Shown piece after piece: positions 8,112 to 16,013 of a stretch of DNA of 64,000 bases (its first letter is position 1; every line of letters begins with the position of its first letter). A model generated the notes under the pieces. That model saw nothing but the letters and a program-made list of their open reading frames with translations. It did not search any database and was not told the DNA's origin. This DNA comes from an uncultured Acetatifactor sp. (GTDB lineage Bacteria; Bacillota; Clostridia; Lachnospirales; Lachnospiraceae), in NCBI GenBank assembly GCA_910586215.1, contig CAJUGH010000009.1, positions 62,001 through 126,000 of the forward strand. The letters are read 5' to 3'. The translations under genes and the position numbers were made by a program.

Positions 8112-9857
8112 ATGGCAGGCACAGGACACAAGAAGAAATATCCGTATACGAAAGGCAGACTTCAGGGAGGAAGCAAAAGGAAAGGACAGGCAGAACCTGT
8201 ATTCATAACATTTCTGCATTTTTTCAGGGCGCTTCTGGATTACGGTATCTGCCTGTACCTGTTTCTCATCCTTGGGGTGATGCCCTTCTATTTCCAGGAC
8301 GGGTACAGTCATATCGGTTCGGACAAGGCGACCTTTTTCTGTAAGGTCAGTGTGGGGATGGGGAAAGTACTGCTGCCCCTGGCGGTGATATACCTGGTGA
8401 TGCAGGCGGTGGAGAACAGGGAGTATTTGAAAGTGCGTCTCCGCCACCTGGCAGGAAACAATCCTCAGACGCGCCCTGGATCCTGGTCCTGGACTGATTC
8501 CTTCGCGGCTTTTTACGGGGTGGCCCTGGTACTTTCCTATCTGTTTTCCCCTTTTAAGGAGCGGGCTTTGTGGGGGGCAGACCGCTGGTATATGGGGTTT
8601 GGAACCCAGATGATATTGGTGGGCATCTATTTTCTGGTATCCAGGTTCTGGAAGCCCAGGAGGTGGATGTTCCTGGTGCTGGCTGTGGCATCCGGCCTGG
8701 TGTTCGCCCTGGGGTACCTGAACCGTTTCAGCGTGTATCCCATCCAGATGGCCATGCAGAATCCGGGTTTCATCTCCACCATTGGGAATATCAACTGGTA
8801 TTGTGGGTATGTGGTGTCAGTGCTTTTCGCAGGGGTGGGATTTTTCTGGGTGGGAAGGAAGACTGGCAGCAGGGGGCAGAATCCGGGAAACAAATCCAGC
8901 AGATTTCTGACTGTATGTGGCAAAGGTCTTCTCGTTTTCTACATAGTCCTGGGATTCGGCACCCTGGTCACCCAGGGAAGCGACAGCGGAATCCTGGCCC
9001 TGGCGGTGGTGCTGCTGGTACTCTTCGGTTTGTCTGCTTCCAATGGGGAGAGGATGCTGGCCTTCTGGAAAGGGATGCTCCTGCTGTGTGCAGCCTGTCT
9101 GGTGACTCTGGGTCTGTGGAAGATGCTGCCGGGGTGGATGAATTATGAGGGAGGTGCCATGGAACTGTTGCTTTCCATGTGGATCCTGCTGCCCATGACA
9201 GTGATGTCAGTTATAGTATTCCTTTGGATATATGGAAAACAGAAAAAAGGAGACTACCCGGCAAAGCTTATGAAATATCTGACCCGGACGGTGACGGCAG
9301 CCGCCATTACGGGGGTGGTCCTGGTCCTGGTGCTGGCGGCTATCAATACGGCTCATCCCGGCAGCCTGGGACCGCTGTCTGCCTACCCGGTCTTCACCTT
9401 TTCAGAGGACTGGGGCAGCAGCCGCGGGGCCACCTGGAAGGCAGGCTGGATGTGCTACCTGGAACAGGACCCCTTACATAAGCTTACCGGGGTGGGGCCG
9501 GATGCCATGTGGGAGGCTATCTCCACCCAGGGCAGCCCTGAACTGCGGGGGATGGTCCGGGAGAAATTCAGCGGCCTCTCCCTTACCAATGCCCACAATG
9601 AATGGCTGACCATCCTGGTGGATGTGGGACTGCTGGGACTAGTGGGTTTTGCAGGGATGATGGTCACGGGCATGGCAGGCTTCCTCCGGGAAGGGAAACG
9701 GAATGTCTTTGCCTGTATCTGCGGCCTGTGTCTGCTGGGGTACACGGTGAACAATATCTTCAGCTTCCAGCAGGTCATGGGTGTGGCCACCATATTTACG
9801 GTTTTTGGTATGGGAAGGGCGTTCCAGAGGGCGGGGAGTGGCGCGGAGGGAAAATAG
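8112..9857 (+). CDS. O-antigen ligase-like (Wzy_C superfamily) membrane protein
   Basis: The 581-residue product has a basic cytoplasmic N-terminus and roughly a dozen hydrophobic segments. The large extracytoplasmic loop of the superfamily lies near residues 420-510 and includes SSRGATWKAGW and, at its end, SLTNAHNEWLTILVDVGLLG, the conserved N-x-HNE motif followed by the last helices. Enzymes of this superfamily (WaaL ligases, Wzy polymerases, PglL oligosaccharyltransferases) move undecaprenyl-linked glycans to an acceptor outside the membrane. In a Gram-positive cell the acceptor could be a wall polymer, a glycoprotein or a growing exopolysaccharide; nothing nearby decides among these. The gene stands alone apart from the defence pair immediately upstream. 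Confidence 0.8.
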   Translation: MAGTGHKKKYPYTKGRLQGGSKRKGQAEPVFITFLHFFRALLDYGICLYLFLILGVMPFYFQDGYSHIGSDKATFFCKVSVGMGKVLLPLAVIYLVMQAVENREYLKVRLRHLAGNNPQTRPGSWSWTDSFAAFYGVALVLSYLFSPFKERALWGADRWYMGFGTQMILVGIYFLVSRFWKPRRWMFLVLAVASGLVFALGYLNRFSVYPIQMAMQNPGFISTIGNINWYCGYVVSVLFAGVGFFWVGRKTGSRGQNPGNKSSRFLTVCGKGLLVFYIVLGFGTLVTQGSDSGILALAVVLLVLFGLSASNGERMLAFWKGMLLLCAACLVTLGLWKMLPGWMNYEGGAMELLLSMWILLPMTVMSVIVFLWIYGKQKKGDYPAKLMKYLTRTVTAAAITGVVLVLVLAAINTAHPGSLGPLSAYPVFTFSEDWGSSRGATWKAGWMCYLEQDPLHKLTGVGPDAMWEAISTQGSPELRGMVREKFSGLSLTNAHNEWLTILVDVGLLGLVGFAGMMVTGMAGFLREGKRNVFACICGLCLLGYTVNNIFSFQQVMGVATIFTVFGMGRAFQRAGSGAEGK

Positions 9858-9885
9858 GTATCCGTGAAATCATATGATGATGACA

Positions 9886-10044
9886 GGGTCAAAAGGTCAT
9901 GTATGACATGCTTGCATGTCGATACATGACTTTGGGACCCGCAAAAACATGAAAAAGTAGCCCGATAGGGCGGATTTTGAATGTTTTTAGGATTGCGGGA
10001 GCATGAAATGCGGAGCAATCCGTAGGCATCAGGGGTCAAAAGGT
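9886..10044 (+). repeat. structured intergenic element C
   Basis: The element is bracketed by a direct repeat GGGTCAAAAGGT (9886-9897 and 10033-10044). Inside are a long near-perfect hairpin (GTCATGTAT-GACATGC / GCATGTC-ATACATGAC, 9896-9930), a C/G-rich hairpin around CCCGATAGGG, and GGATTGC/GCAATCC. Only one copy is present in this window. It occupies the gap between the ligase-like gene and the small helical membrane protein; no reading frame is evident. Confidence 0.5.
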
Positions 10045-10082
10045 GACAGACGGGAAACAGACCCGCACAGAAAGGATTCAGA

Positions 10083-10505
10083 ATGACAGATAACCAGACA
10101 CAGGACCGTATGGAAAAGCTTGCCAGCCAACTGCAAATCACCAGGATCTTCTGCCTGGTCACATCCCTGCTCACCATCCTGCTGCTGGCAGGGGGCGGCA
10201 TCCTATATTTGAAATTGCAGGGAATGATGGAGAAGGCAGAACCTGTCATGGAACAGATCTCCCAGGTGAACGTGGAAGCACTCAATGGTACCCTGGAGCA
10301 GTTGGAGGAGAATATCGGGAAAGTGGACTGGGGACAGGTATCAGACACCCTGGGAAGGCTGGATGTGGAAGCACTGAATACCGCCATAGAGAACCTGGAT
10401 ACCCAGGAACTGTCCACATCTTTGGCAAACCTGAACGATGCCGTGGAGGCCGTCAGGGAGGCGAAGGATGCCATCCAGTCGTTCCTGTCCGTGTTCAAGA
10501 AGTAA
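10083..10505 (+). CDS. small membrane-anchored helical (coiled-coil) protein
   Basis: The ATG follows AAAGGA by a good distance. The 140-residue product has a short charged N-terminus, one transmembrane segment (about residues 24-45) and then an almost entirely helical stretch with regularly spaced Leu, Val and Glu (for example LNGTLEQLEENIGKV and LNTAIENLDTQELSTSLANL). This looks like an amphipathic or coiled-coil rod, likely outside the membrane judging from the basic N-terminus. I do not recognise a family. Related small proteins in Clostridia are annotated only as hypothetical. There is no obvious operon partner. Confidence 0.6.
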   Translation: MTDNQTQDRMEKLASQLQITRIFCLVTSLLTILLLAGGGILYLKLQGMMEKAEPVMEQISQVNVEALNGTLEQLEENIGKVDWGQVSDTLGRLDVEALNTAIENLDTQELSTSLANLNDAVEAVREAKDAIQSFLSVFKK

Positions 10506-10568
10506 TGTTGTTATCATTCACCCACAATGTATCCCTACATGGGCAAAATGTGAAGCTTCAAACCTACC

Positions 10569-11198
10569 CTAGGAAAGCAGTTCTGACGGGATCTTCCTGT
10601 CCTTAAAATAGTATTCCCGGTCATGTTCATTCACTTCCCGCAGCACCTTGCAGGGATTGCCAACGGCAATTACGTTGGAGGGAATGTCTTTGGTGACAAT
10701 GCTGCCTGCCCCTATCACCACGTTGTCGCCGATGGTGATGCCAGGTACCACGATCACGCCTGCCCCTAGCCAGCAGTTCCGGCCAATGTGCACAGGCGCA
10801 TTGTACTGGTAGAACTGTTCCCGCAGCTTAGGCAGAATGGGATGTCCGGCTGTGGCGATCACCACATTGGGTCCGAACATGGTGTAGTCCCCCACATAGA
10901 TATGGGTATCGTCCACCAGGGTCAAGTTAAAATTGGCATAGACATATTTGCCAAAGTGGACATGGTGTCCGCCAAAATTGGAACGGAAGGGCGGCTCGAT
11001 GTAACAGCCTTCCCCAATCTCTGCGAACATTTCCTTCAACATAGCTTCCCGCTTGTCAAGTTCTGTGGGCCGGGTGTTGTTGAAGTCATAGAGGCGGTCA
11101 ATGTAGCCAAGCTGTTCCTTCATCAAGTTCTCATCTCCGGGCAGGTATAACTGTCCGGAGTGCATTTTCTGGAAGATTTCTGCATTCATAGAATCCAT
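10569..11198 (-). CDS. maa: sugar O-acetyltransferase, maltose/galactoside acetyltransferase type
   Basis: The 209-residue product has the N-terminal helical cap of the Maa/LacA group (YLPGDENLMKEQLGYIDRLYDFN) and then left-handed beta-helix hexapeptide repeats (HIYVGDYTMFGPNVVI, HIGRNCWLGAGVIVVPG, TIGDNVVIGAGSIVTKDI). The catalytic histidine is in TAGHPI. These cytoplasmic trimeric enzymes transfer acetyl from acetyl-CoA to glucose, maltose or galactosides, probably for detoxification of excess sugar. The start ATG lies behind AAAGGAC. The gene is transcribed leftward, behind the DsbA-like gene. Confidence 0.88.
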   Translation of the reverse strand: MDSMNAEIFQKMHSGQLYLPGDENLMKEQLGYIDRLYDFNNTRPTELDKREAMLKEMFAEIGEGCYIEPPFRSNFGGHHVHFGKYVYANFNLTLVDDTHIYVGDYTMFGPNVVIATAGHPILPKLREQFYQYNAPVHIGRNCWLGAGVIVVPGITIGDNVVIGAGSIVTKDIPSNVIAVGNPCKVLREVNEHDREYYFKDRKIPSELLS

Positions 11199-11252
11199 GT
11201 GAGTGTCCTTTTTGTGTGTCCAATGGAAGTGCTTGTCCAGAGGATGTGTGTG

Positions 11253-11897
11253 TCAGCCGCAGCCGTCTATCCCACAGCAGAGTCCGCTCGCCGCGGATGC
11301 CTGCCCGTCCTGTAGAAGCCGGATCATCTCCTCCCTGGTGTAGGTCTCAATGGAGACAGGCTGGCCTTCCAGATAGATGGCAGGGATGCCGGAGACCTGC
11401 AGGGTATTGCGGGAATAGTCCACGGCTTCCTTCACCTGGGCCGTGTAAGTCCCTGCCTCCAGGGCCTGCCGGAAGGCATCTGTGTCAAGCCCGGCTTTCC
11501 CGGCAAGGGCACAGAGGACATCCGGTTCCCCGATATCCTGCTCCTCTTCAAAGTAGGCCCGGTAGACCAGATCTGCGTAGATATTTTCCCGCCCCTGTTC
11601 CTGTGCGAAGAACAGGCCTTCGAAGGCCAGGCGCGTGTAAGGCCGTGGACAGACAGATGGGGGCAGCTTCATGTCAAGTCCCAGTGCCCTGGCAGGTTCC
11701 ACCAGGATCTGGTAGCGCTTTTTGCGCTCCTCATCATGGCAGACATTCACCCGCTCCTTTGGCTCTGGGGTCAGTTCCAGAGGCTGTACCCGGATCTGGG
11801 CCTCTATCCCGGTCTCTTCCAGGGCCTGTTCCAGGGCCACCTTGGCCACCAGACAGTAAGGACAGACAAAATCGGTAACAAATAAGATGTCAAGCAT
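11253..11897 (-). CDS. DsbA-family (FrnE-like) thiol oxidoreductase
   Basis: The start at 11897 follows AAGGAGG by eight bases; an in-frame upstream ATG at 11981 lacks such a site. The 214-residue product begins LDILFVTDFVCPYCLVAK, a thioredoxin-fold strand with active-site CPYC, and contains the helical insertion and the cis-proline region (VSGIPAIYLEG) of the FrnE/2-hydroxychromene isomerase-like branch of DsbA proteins. It has no signal peptide, so a cytoplasmic redox role is likely. The C-terminus ends CCGIDGCG, a cysteine cluster that could be metal-binding or redox-active. It is transcribed leftward ahead of the acetyltransferase, with 54 bases between, so cotranscription is possible. 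Confidence 0.8.
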   Translation of the reverse strand: MLDILFVTDFVCPYCLVAKVALEQALEETGIEAQIRVQPLELTPEPKERVNVCHDEERKKRYQILVEPARALGLDMKLPPSVCPRPYTRLAFEGLFFAQEQGRENIYADLVYRAYFEEEQDIGEPDVLCALAGKAGLDTDAFRQALEAGTYTAQVKEAVDYSRNTLQVSGIPAIYLEGQPVSIETYTREEMIRLLQDGQASAASGLCCGIDGCG

Positions 11898-12080
11898 GGG
11901 CCATTCCTCCTTAAGAAAAAAGTATAGGAAGCTTTCATTCTGTATTAGGATTAGAATAGCATAGGAGGGGAGTTTGTTCAAGCGGGTATTTGCAGATCGT
12001 GTATGGCTGCTTTTAAAAACAGAAAATCTCTATCGTTGATACCAATAAGGTGCCAAAACATACCATTGGGGCATAGCGTC

Positions 12081-12109
12081 TTGACGACAGACAGAGGATT
12101 TGTTACCAT
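12081..12109 (+). promoter_or_regulatory. weak candidate promoter in the 11898-12266 divergent gap
   Basis: The 369-base gap between the leftward DsbA-like gene and the rightward LytTR gene holds TTGACG (12081-12086), a 17-base spacer and TACCAT (12104-12109). The -35 is good and the -10 is poor, so this is only a candidate. I see no strong hairpin or convincing small gene in the rest of the gap; an in-frame extension of the LytTR gene upstream to 12003 is possible but lacks a ribosome binding site. Confidence 0.3.
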
Positions 12110-12266
12110 AAGGCAAATTTCCTGCCACGGGTATGGAGACTGCATTCCAGGGAGTGGAACCGATGGGGGACCTGCGGTTAGGGAGCAGGGGCATAGGGAT
12201 GGGCAGGGTGGTCTGGGCAGGGCAGGAGTCCATGCAGCGGGGAACCGGATGGGGAGAAGGCTAACA

Positions 12267-13154
12267 ATGCTGAAGATCGGGATAGTATGCAGCCGGGAGA
12301 AGGATGCCGGGGAGATTGCACAGGCAGCCAGGCTGGCGGCAGCCCGGGAGGGCCTTATATGTGAGGTCTGTGTGATCCAGGGAATAATTTCCGGGAGGAT
12401 GCCAGGGCCAGGGAAATCCCGCGGGAGGACACCGGAGAAATCCTGTGAGAGGACGCCGGGGAAGTCCCGTGGGAGGACGTCTGAGGAATGCCGCGGGAGC
12501 AAGCAGGAAGAATTCCTGGAGACAGAACTGGAGGGAATCCGGGAAGGAGAACCGGACACTTTCCCCTGGGAGAGCCTAAAAGGACCGGGCGGGCCATCCT
12601 GTGTGATCCTCTCCTGGAAATGCAGGCAGGAGGCCTTTGCCTGGGCAGAAAAGGCATGGGGGCAGGATCCCGGATTGCTGCTCTTGTATGTGGCCCATAG
12701 CGCGGAAGACATCTTTGCTGCCTTGCAGATGCCCTTTTTCCACACGGTCAGGGCCTTTGGCCTGGAACAGGATCTGGGGACGGCTTTTCGCAAACTGGGG
12801 CGTCTGAAGGTTCCTTCCGCAGAAAAAACAGGTTTTACCTGGGGCGGGAAGGTGATGCACATCTACAGGCGGGATATCCTCTATCTGGAAAGCGAGCACC
12901 ATGATATCCGTCTCCACACCCTTGGGGAGGTGCTTCCTGTGACAGAGAGTTTGTCCCAGTGTGAGCAGAAGCTGAGGAACCAGGGGTTTGTGCGGATCCA
13001 CAGGAGCTTCCTGGTCAATATGTACCATGTACGCTGTCTGGAAAAGGGCAACGTGCTGCTGGACAATGGGGAGCGCCTGTATGTCAGCCGCCAGAGGTAT
13101 CCGGAAGTGAAGTTCCAGTTTGAGAACTATATCCGGCATCTGGATTTCATTTGA
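12267..13154 (+). CDS. LytTR-type DNA-binding regulator
   Basis: The ATG at 12267 follows GGAGAAGG. The 295-residue product ends in a LytTR domain (about residues 195-295) with typical features: DILYLESEHHDIRLHT, SQCEQKLRNQGFVRIHRSFL and VNMYHVRCLEKGNVLLDNG. The N-terminal part begins like a receiver (MLKIGIVCSREKDAGEIAQA) but lacks a clear phospho-acceptor pocket. It carries an 8-residue repeat (GKSRGRTP, EKSCERTP, GKSRGRTS, EECRGSK) encoded by 24-base units at about 12413-12500. LytTR regulators bind direct repeats near promoters and often control secreted factors or exporters. The ABC exporter operon starts 118 bases downstream on the same strand and is the obvious candidate target. Confidence 0.8.
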   Translation: MLKIGIVCSREKDAGEIAQAARLAAAREGLICEVCVIQGIISGRMPGPGKSRGRTPEKSCERTPGKSRGRTSEECRGSKQEEFLETELEGIREGEPDTFPWESLKGPGGPSCVILSWKCRQEAFAWAEKAWGQDPGLLLLYVAHSAEDIFAALQMPFFHTVRAFGLEQDLGTAFRKLGRLKVPSAEKTGFTWGGKVMHIYRRDILYLESEHHDIRLHTLGEVLPVTESLSQCEQKLRNQGFVRIHRSFLVNMYHVRCLEKGNVLLDNGERLYVSRQRYPEVKFQFENYIRHLDFI

Positions 13155-13271
13155 TACCAGGATCCCAAGGCCAGAAGACGGATGTAAGCTTGTCTGCAGG
13201 GAGATTGCGGGAGCGTGTCACCCGGGCACATAGGTATATGCCTGGATGATGCCAGGGATGGGAGGAAGGAT

Positions 13272-14252
13272 ATGATTACAGTAGAACATCTGCGAAAGGA
13301 GTTCTCCTACTATAAGAAAGCCACAGGGATCCAGGGTTCCCTGCGGAATCTTTTCCACAGGGAGACACTGACCAAGGAGGCCGTGCGGGATATCTCTTTT
13401 TCGGTAGAACGGGGAGAAATGATCGGTTTCCTGGGACCTAACGGGGCAGGGAAGACCACTACCTTGAAGATGCTGTCCGGCATCCTGCATCCTACCGCGG
13501 GAAAGATTGACATAGATGGATTCATTCCCTGGGAGCGGAAGAATGCGTTTAAGCAGCGCATCTCTATTGTCATGGGGCAGAAGAACCAGCTCTGGTGGGA
13601 TCTGCCGGCCAGTGACAGCTTCTACCTGAACAAATGCATCTTCCATGTGGAGGATGGACCTTACCGGGACATTGTCACGGAACTGGCCGGGCTGCTGGAT
13701 GTGAAGGAACTATTGAATGTGCAGGTAAGGCGGCTTTCCCTGGGAGAGCGGATGAAGATGGAGATACTGGCGGCGCTGATCCACCGGCCGGACATCCTGT
13801 TCCTGGATGAACCCACCATCGGCCTGGACATTTTATCCCAGCAGAAAATCCGGGAATTCTTGAAGATATATAATGAACAGTGGAAGACCACAGTGATCAT
13901 TACCAGCCACCACATGGCAGATATCCAGGCCCTGTGCCAGAGGGCTGTGATCATCAACCAGGGAAACCTGGTGTATGATGGCAGGCTGGAGGATATCAAT
14001 GCCCTTCTGGGGAAAAGAAAGCTGATCCATGTGAAGACAGCATTCCCGGTGGCACAGGAGATCTGGGGATCCTATGGCCAGGTGCGGGAAGTGGAGAGGA
14101 CCGGGGCCGTGCTGGAGGTGGCCCAGGACAGGGTCCGGGAGACCCTGGGTTCCATCCTGTCCGGCCTGCAGGTGGAGGATTTCACGGTGACGGAGATTCC
14201 CCTGGAGGAGAGCATTGCCCGGTTCTACCAGAAGGAGGTGACACCCCTGTGA
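13272..14252 (+). CDS. ABC-2 exporter ATP-binding protein
   Basis: The start at 13272 follows GGAGGAAGGA; an upstream in-frame start has no ribosome binding site. The 326-residue ATPase has Walker A GPNGAGKT (residues 55-62), Q-loop in GQKNQLWWDLP, signature RLSLGERMK, Walker B ILFLDEPTIGLD and switch His in ITSHH. The N-terminal stretch FSYYKKATGIQGSLRNLFHR and a C-terminal regulatory tail match the COG4586-type ATPases that work with DUF990 permeases. It overlaps the next gene by four bases, so the pair is translationally coupled. The substrate is unknown; family members are annotated as drug, lipid or daunorubicin-type exporters. Confidence 0.9.
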   Translation: MITVEHLRKEFSYYKKATGIQGSLRNLFHRETLTKEAVRDISFSVERGEMIGFLGPNGAGKTTTLKMLSGILHPTAGKIDIDGFIPWERKNAFKQRISIVMGQKNQLWWDLPASDSFYLNKCIFHVEDGPYRDIVTELAGLLDVKELLNVQVRRLSLGERMKMEILAALIHRPDILFLDEPTIGLDILSQQKIREFLKIYNEQWKTTVIITSHHMADIQALCQRAVIINQGNLVYDGRLEDINALLGKRKLIHVKTAFPVAQEIWGSYGQVREVERTGAVLEVAQDRVRETLGSILSGLQVEDFTVTEIPLEESIARFYQKEVTPL

Positions 14253-15046
14253 ACCAGAACCGTTGTGTGTTCCTAATGGGGATAGAGCGGGCCATGGAAT
14301 ACCGTGTCAGCTTTTTCCTCAGTATGCTGAGTGCCATTTTCCCCATCGTGATCCAGGTTACCATGTGGAATTATCTGTATGGGCATGGGGATGCAGCGGC
14401 TGTGTTTGGCTATGAACATGAGCAGATCCTATTGTACACCCTGCTGGCTGTCATTGTGTCCCAGCTTGTGGGGGCCGGGTTTGAGGGGGAGATGAACAGT
14501 GATATCAAGATGGGCGGACTGAACAAATACCTGGTTCGGCCGGTTTCCTACAAATGGTACCAGTTTTTCAGTTTTACAGGACAGAAGGTGCCCCGGCTGC
14601 TGGTGGCGGCCCCGGTGATGGGGGGGATCCTGGCAGTGGGGGCCTGGCAGGGACTGCCCCTGTCTCCGGGCAGGGTGCTTCTCTTCCTGGGGAGCCTGAT
14701 GCTGGCGGTGGTACTGAATTTCTGTATCTTCTACTGCATCGGCCTGCTGGCATTCTGGCTCACGGACGTAGACAAACTTTTTGGCACAGTAAGTATTGTG
14801 CTGACTGTGGCCAGCGGCGGCGTCTTCCCCCTGGATATTTTCGGGGGCTGGGTGGAATTTGTGATGAATCTGCTGCCCTTCGGCTACACCACCCAGTTTC
14901 CGGTAAATATCATCAACGGACGGTTCGGCTGGGAACGGATCTGCGTGGGCATCGGGTTCCAGGCCGGGTGGATCCTGCTATTTGCCTGGCTGGGGGAGTG
15001 GATGTGGAGACGGGGACTGAAGCGGTATGTGGGGACTGGGGGATAA
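14249..15046 (+). CDS. ABC-2 type permease (DUF990-like), first subunit
   Basis: Translation starts at a GTG that overlaps the ATPase stop. The 265-residue protein has about six membrane segments and the motifs of the COG4587 permease group, such as FEGEMNSDIKMGGLNKYLVRPVSY (read in parts) near residue 80 and SGGVFPLDIFGGW followed by LLPFGYTTQFPVNIINGRF near the end. It would pair with the second permease at 15209 to form a heterodimeric channel. A family B repeat separates the two permease genes. Confidence 0.85.
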   Translation: MNQNRCVFLMGIERAMEYRVSFFLSMLSAIFPIVIQVTMWNYLYGHGDAAAVFGYEHEQILLYTLLAVIVSQLVGAGFEGEMNSDIKMGGLNKYLVRPVSYKWYQFFSFTGQKVPRLLVAAPVMGGILAVGAWQGLPLSPGRVLLFLGSLMLAVVLNFCIFYCIGLLAFWLTDVDKLFGTVSIVLTVASGGVFPLDIFGGWVEFVMNLLPFGYTTQFPVNIINGRFGWERICVGIGFQAGWILLFAWLGEWMWRRGLKRYVGTGG

Positions 15047-15053
15047 GTGTGAA

Positions 15054-15160
15054 GGGAATGAAGATTTTCTAAGGCCAGAAAGTACCTGGCCCAAGAAAAT
15101 CTAAGTCATTCCCAAGGAATGGCGTTGCCATTCCTTTAAGAATCGCTAAAGCGATTCTTC
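15054..15160 (+). repeat. repeat family B, copy B2, inside the ABC operon
   Basis: A long hairpin is formed by GGGAATG (15054-15060) with CATTCCC (15107-15113), continued by AGATTTTCT with AGAAAATCT and GGCCAG with CTGGCC around a 7-base loop. It is followed by two perfect hairpins: AAGGAATGGC-GTT-GCCATTCCTT (15114-15136) and AAGAATCGC-TAAA-GCGATTCTT (15138-15159). The element sits between two permease genes that should be one transcript, so it is probably transcribed. Confidence 0.75.
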
Positions 15161-15208
15161 CCAGGCGTTCTTCCGGATTTGCAGCAGTTCACTGATAGGG
15201 GGATAAAC

Positions 15209-16006
15209 ATGAAAAAATTATGGCAGTATCTGAGGCTGGTAGGTGTATTTGCAAAATATTCGCTGATGTCCTCCCTGGAGTACCGGATCAATTTTGTGGC
15301 CGGGGTGGCAGTGGAGATGGGATGGATGGTTATCAAGCTGCTGTATGTGGCCATTATCTATAAGGCGGGAACGGATATAGGGATTCTTACGCCGGATCAT
15401 ATCCTGCTGTTCGTGGGGACGTACATGCTGCTCACAGGAGTATATATGCTGTATTTCGGTAACTTCTGCTCCCTGCCAGGGATGGTGCAGCAGGGAGACC
15501 TGGATCTGTATCTGGTGAAGCCAATATCCCTGCAGTTCTATGTGACCCTGCGGCGGCTGGATTTCTCCCTGCTGCTGCCGGAAATGGTGGCCGGATGTGC
15601 CATGATCGCGGTGGGATGGAAGCGGGCCGGGCTTCCTGTGGGACTGGTGCCTGTGGGAGGATTCCTCTTCTACCTGTTCTGTGGGTGCCTGCTGACCTAC
15701 AGTCTGTTCCTGCTGCCCTACCTGATCAGCTTCTGGACCGTTTCCCTGGGAGGAATTGCGGATATCAGCAATGCCCTGTGGGACTTTAACAATATGCCTT
15801 CCCTGATCTATGGCAGGCGGCTCCGGGATCTTGGCACCTACGTGCTGCCCATTTTTGTGATCACCAACTTCCCAGGCCTGTTCCTTATGGGAGAACTGTC
15901 CACGGGGGCCTGTATCTGGGGGGCTGCAGCCCCGGTGGTGTTCTTCGTGATAGCCCGTCTGCTGTGGCGGGTGGCACTGGCAAGGTACAGCAGCGCCAGT
16001 TCATGA
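15209..16006 (+). CDS. ABC-2 type permease (DUF990-like), second subunit
   Basis: The start is taken at the ATG at 15209, behind AGGGGGA; the frame is open upstream to 15179 but that would read into the spacer. The 265-residue product has about six hydrophobic segments and the COG3694-type motifs (YSLMSSLEYRINFVAGVAVE, GDLDLYLVKPISLQFYV, PSLIYGRRLRDLGTYVLP). It is the presumed partner of the permease at 14249 and the ATPase at 13272. The gene immediately downstream is on the opposite strand, so the operon ends here. Confidence 0.85.
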   Translation: MKKLWQYLRLVGVFAKYSLMSSLEYRINFVAGVAVEMGWMVIKLLYVAIIYKAGTDIGILTPDHILLFVGTYMLLTGVYMLYFGNFCSLPGMVQQGDLDLYLVKPISLQFYVTLRRLDFSLLLPEMVAGCAMIAVGWKRAGLPVGLVPVGGFLFYLFCGCLLTYSLFLLPYLISFWTVSLGGIADISNALWDFNNMPSLIYGRRLRDLGTYVLPIFVITNFPGLFLMGELSTGACIWGAAAPVVFFVIARLLWRVALARYSSASS

Positions 16007-16013
16007 CAGCTAC

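Noticed and set aside
12003..12266. longer N-terminus of the LytTR gene
   Set aside because: The upstream frame is open but has no ribosome binding site, and its protein sequence is unlike the rest of the gene; GGAGAAGG before 12267 decides the start.
12413..12500. short regular repeats as a CRISPR array
   Set aside because: The 24-base units are adjacent, without unique spacers, and lie in frame within a gene; the same holds for 42590-42655.
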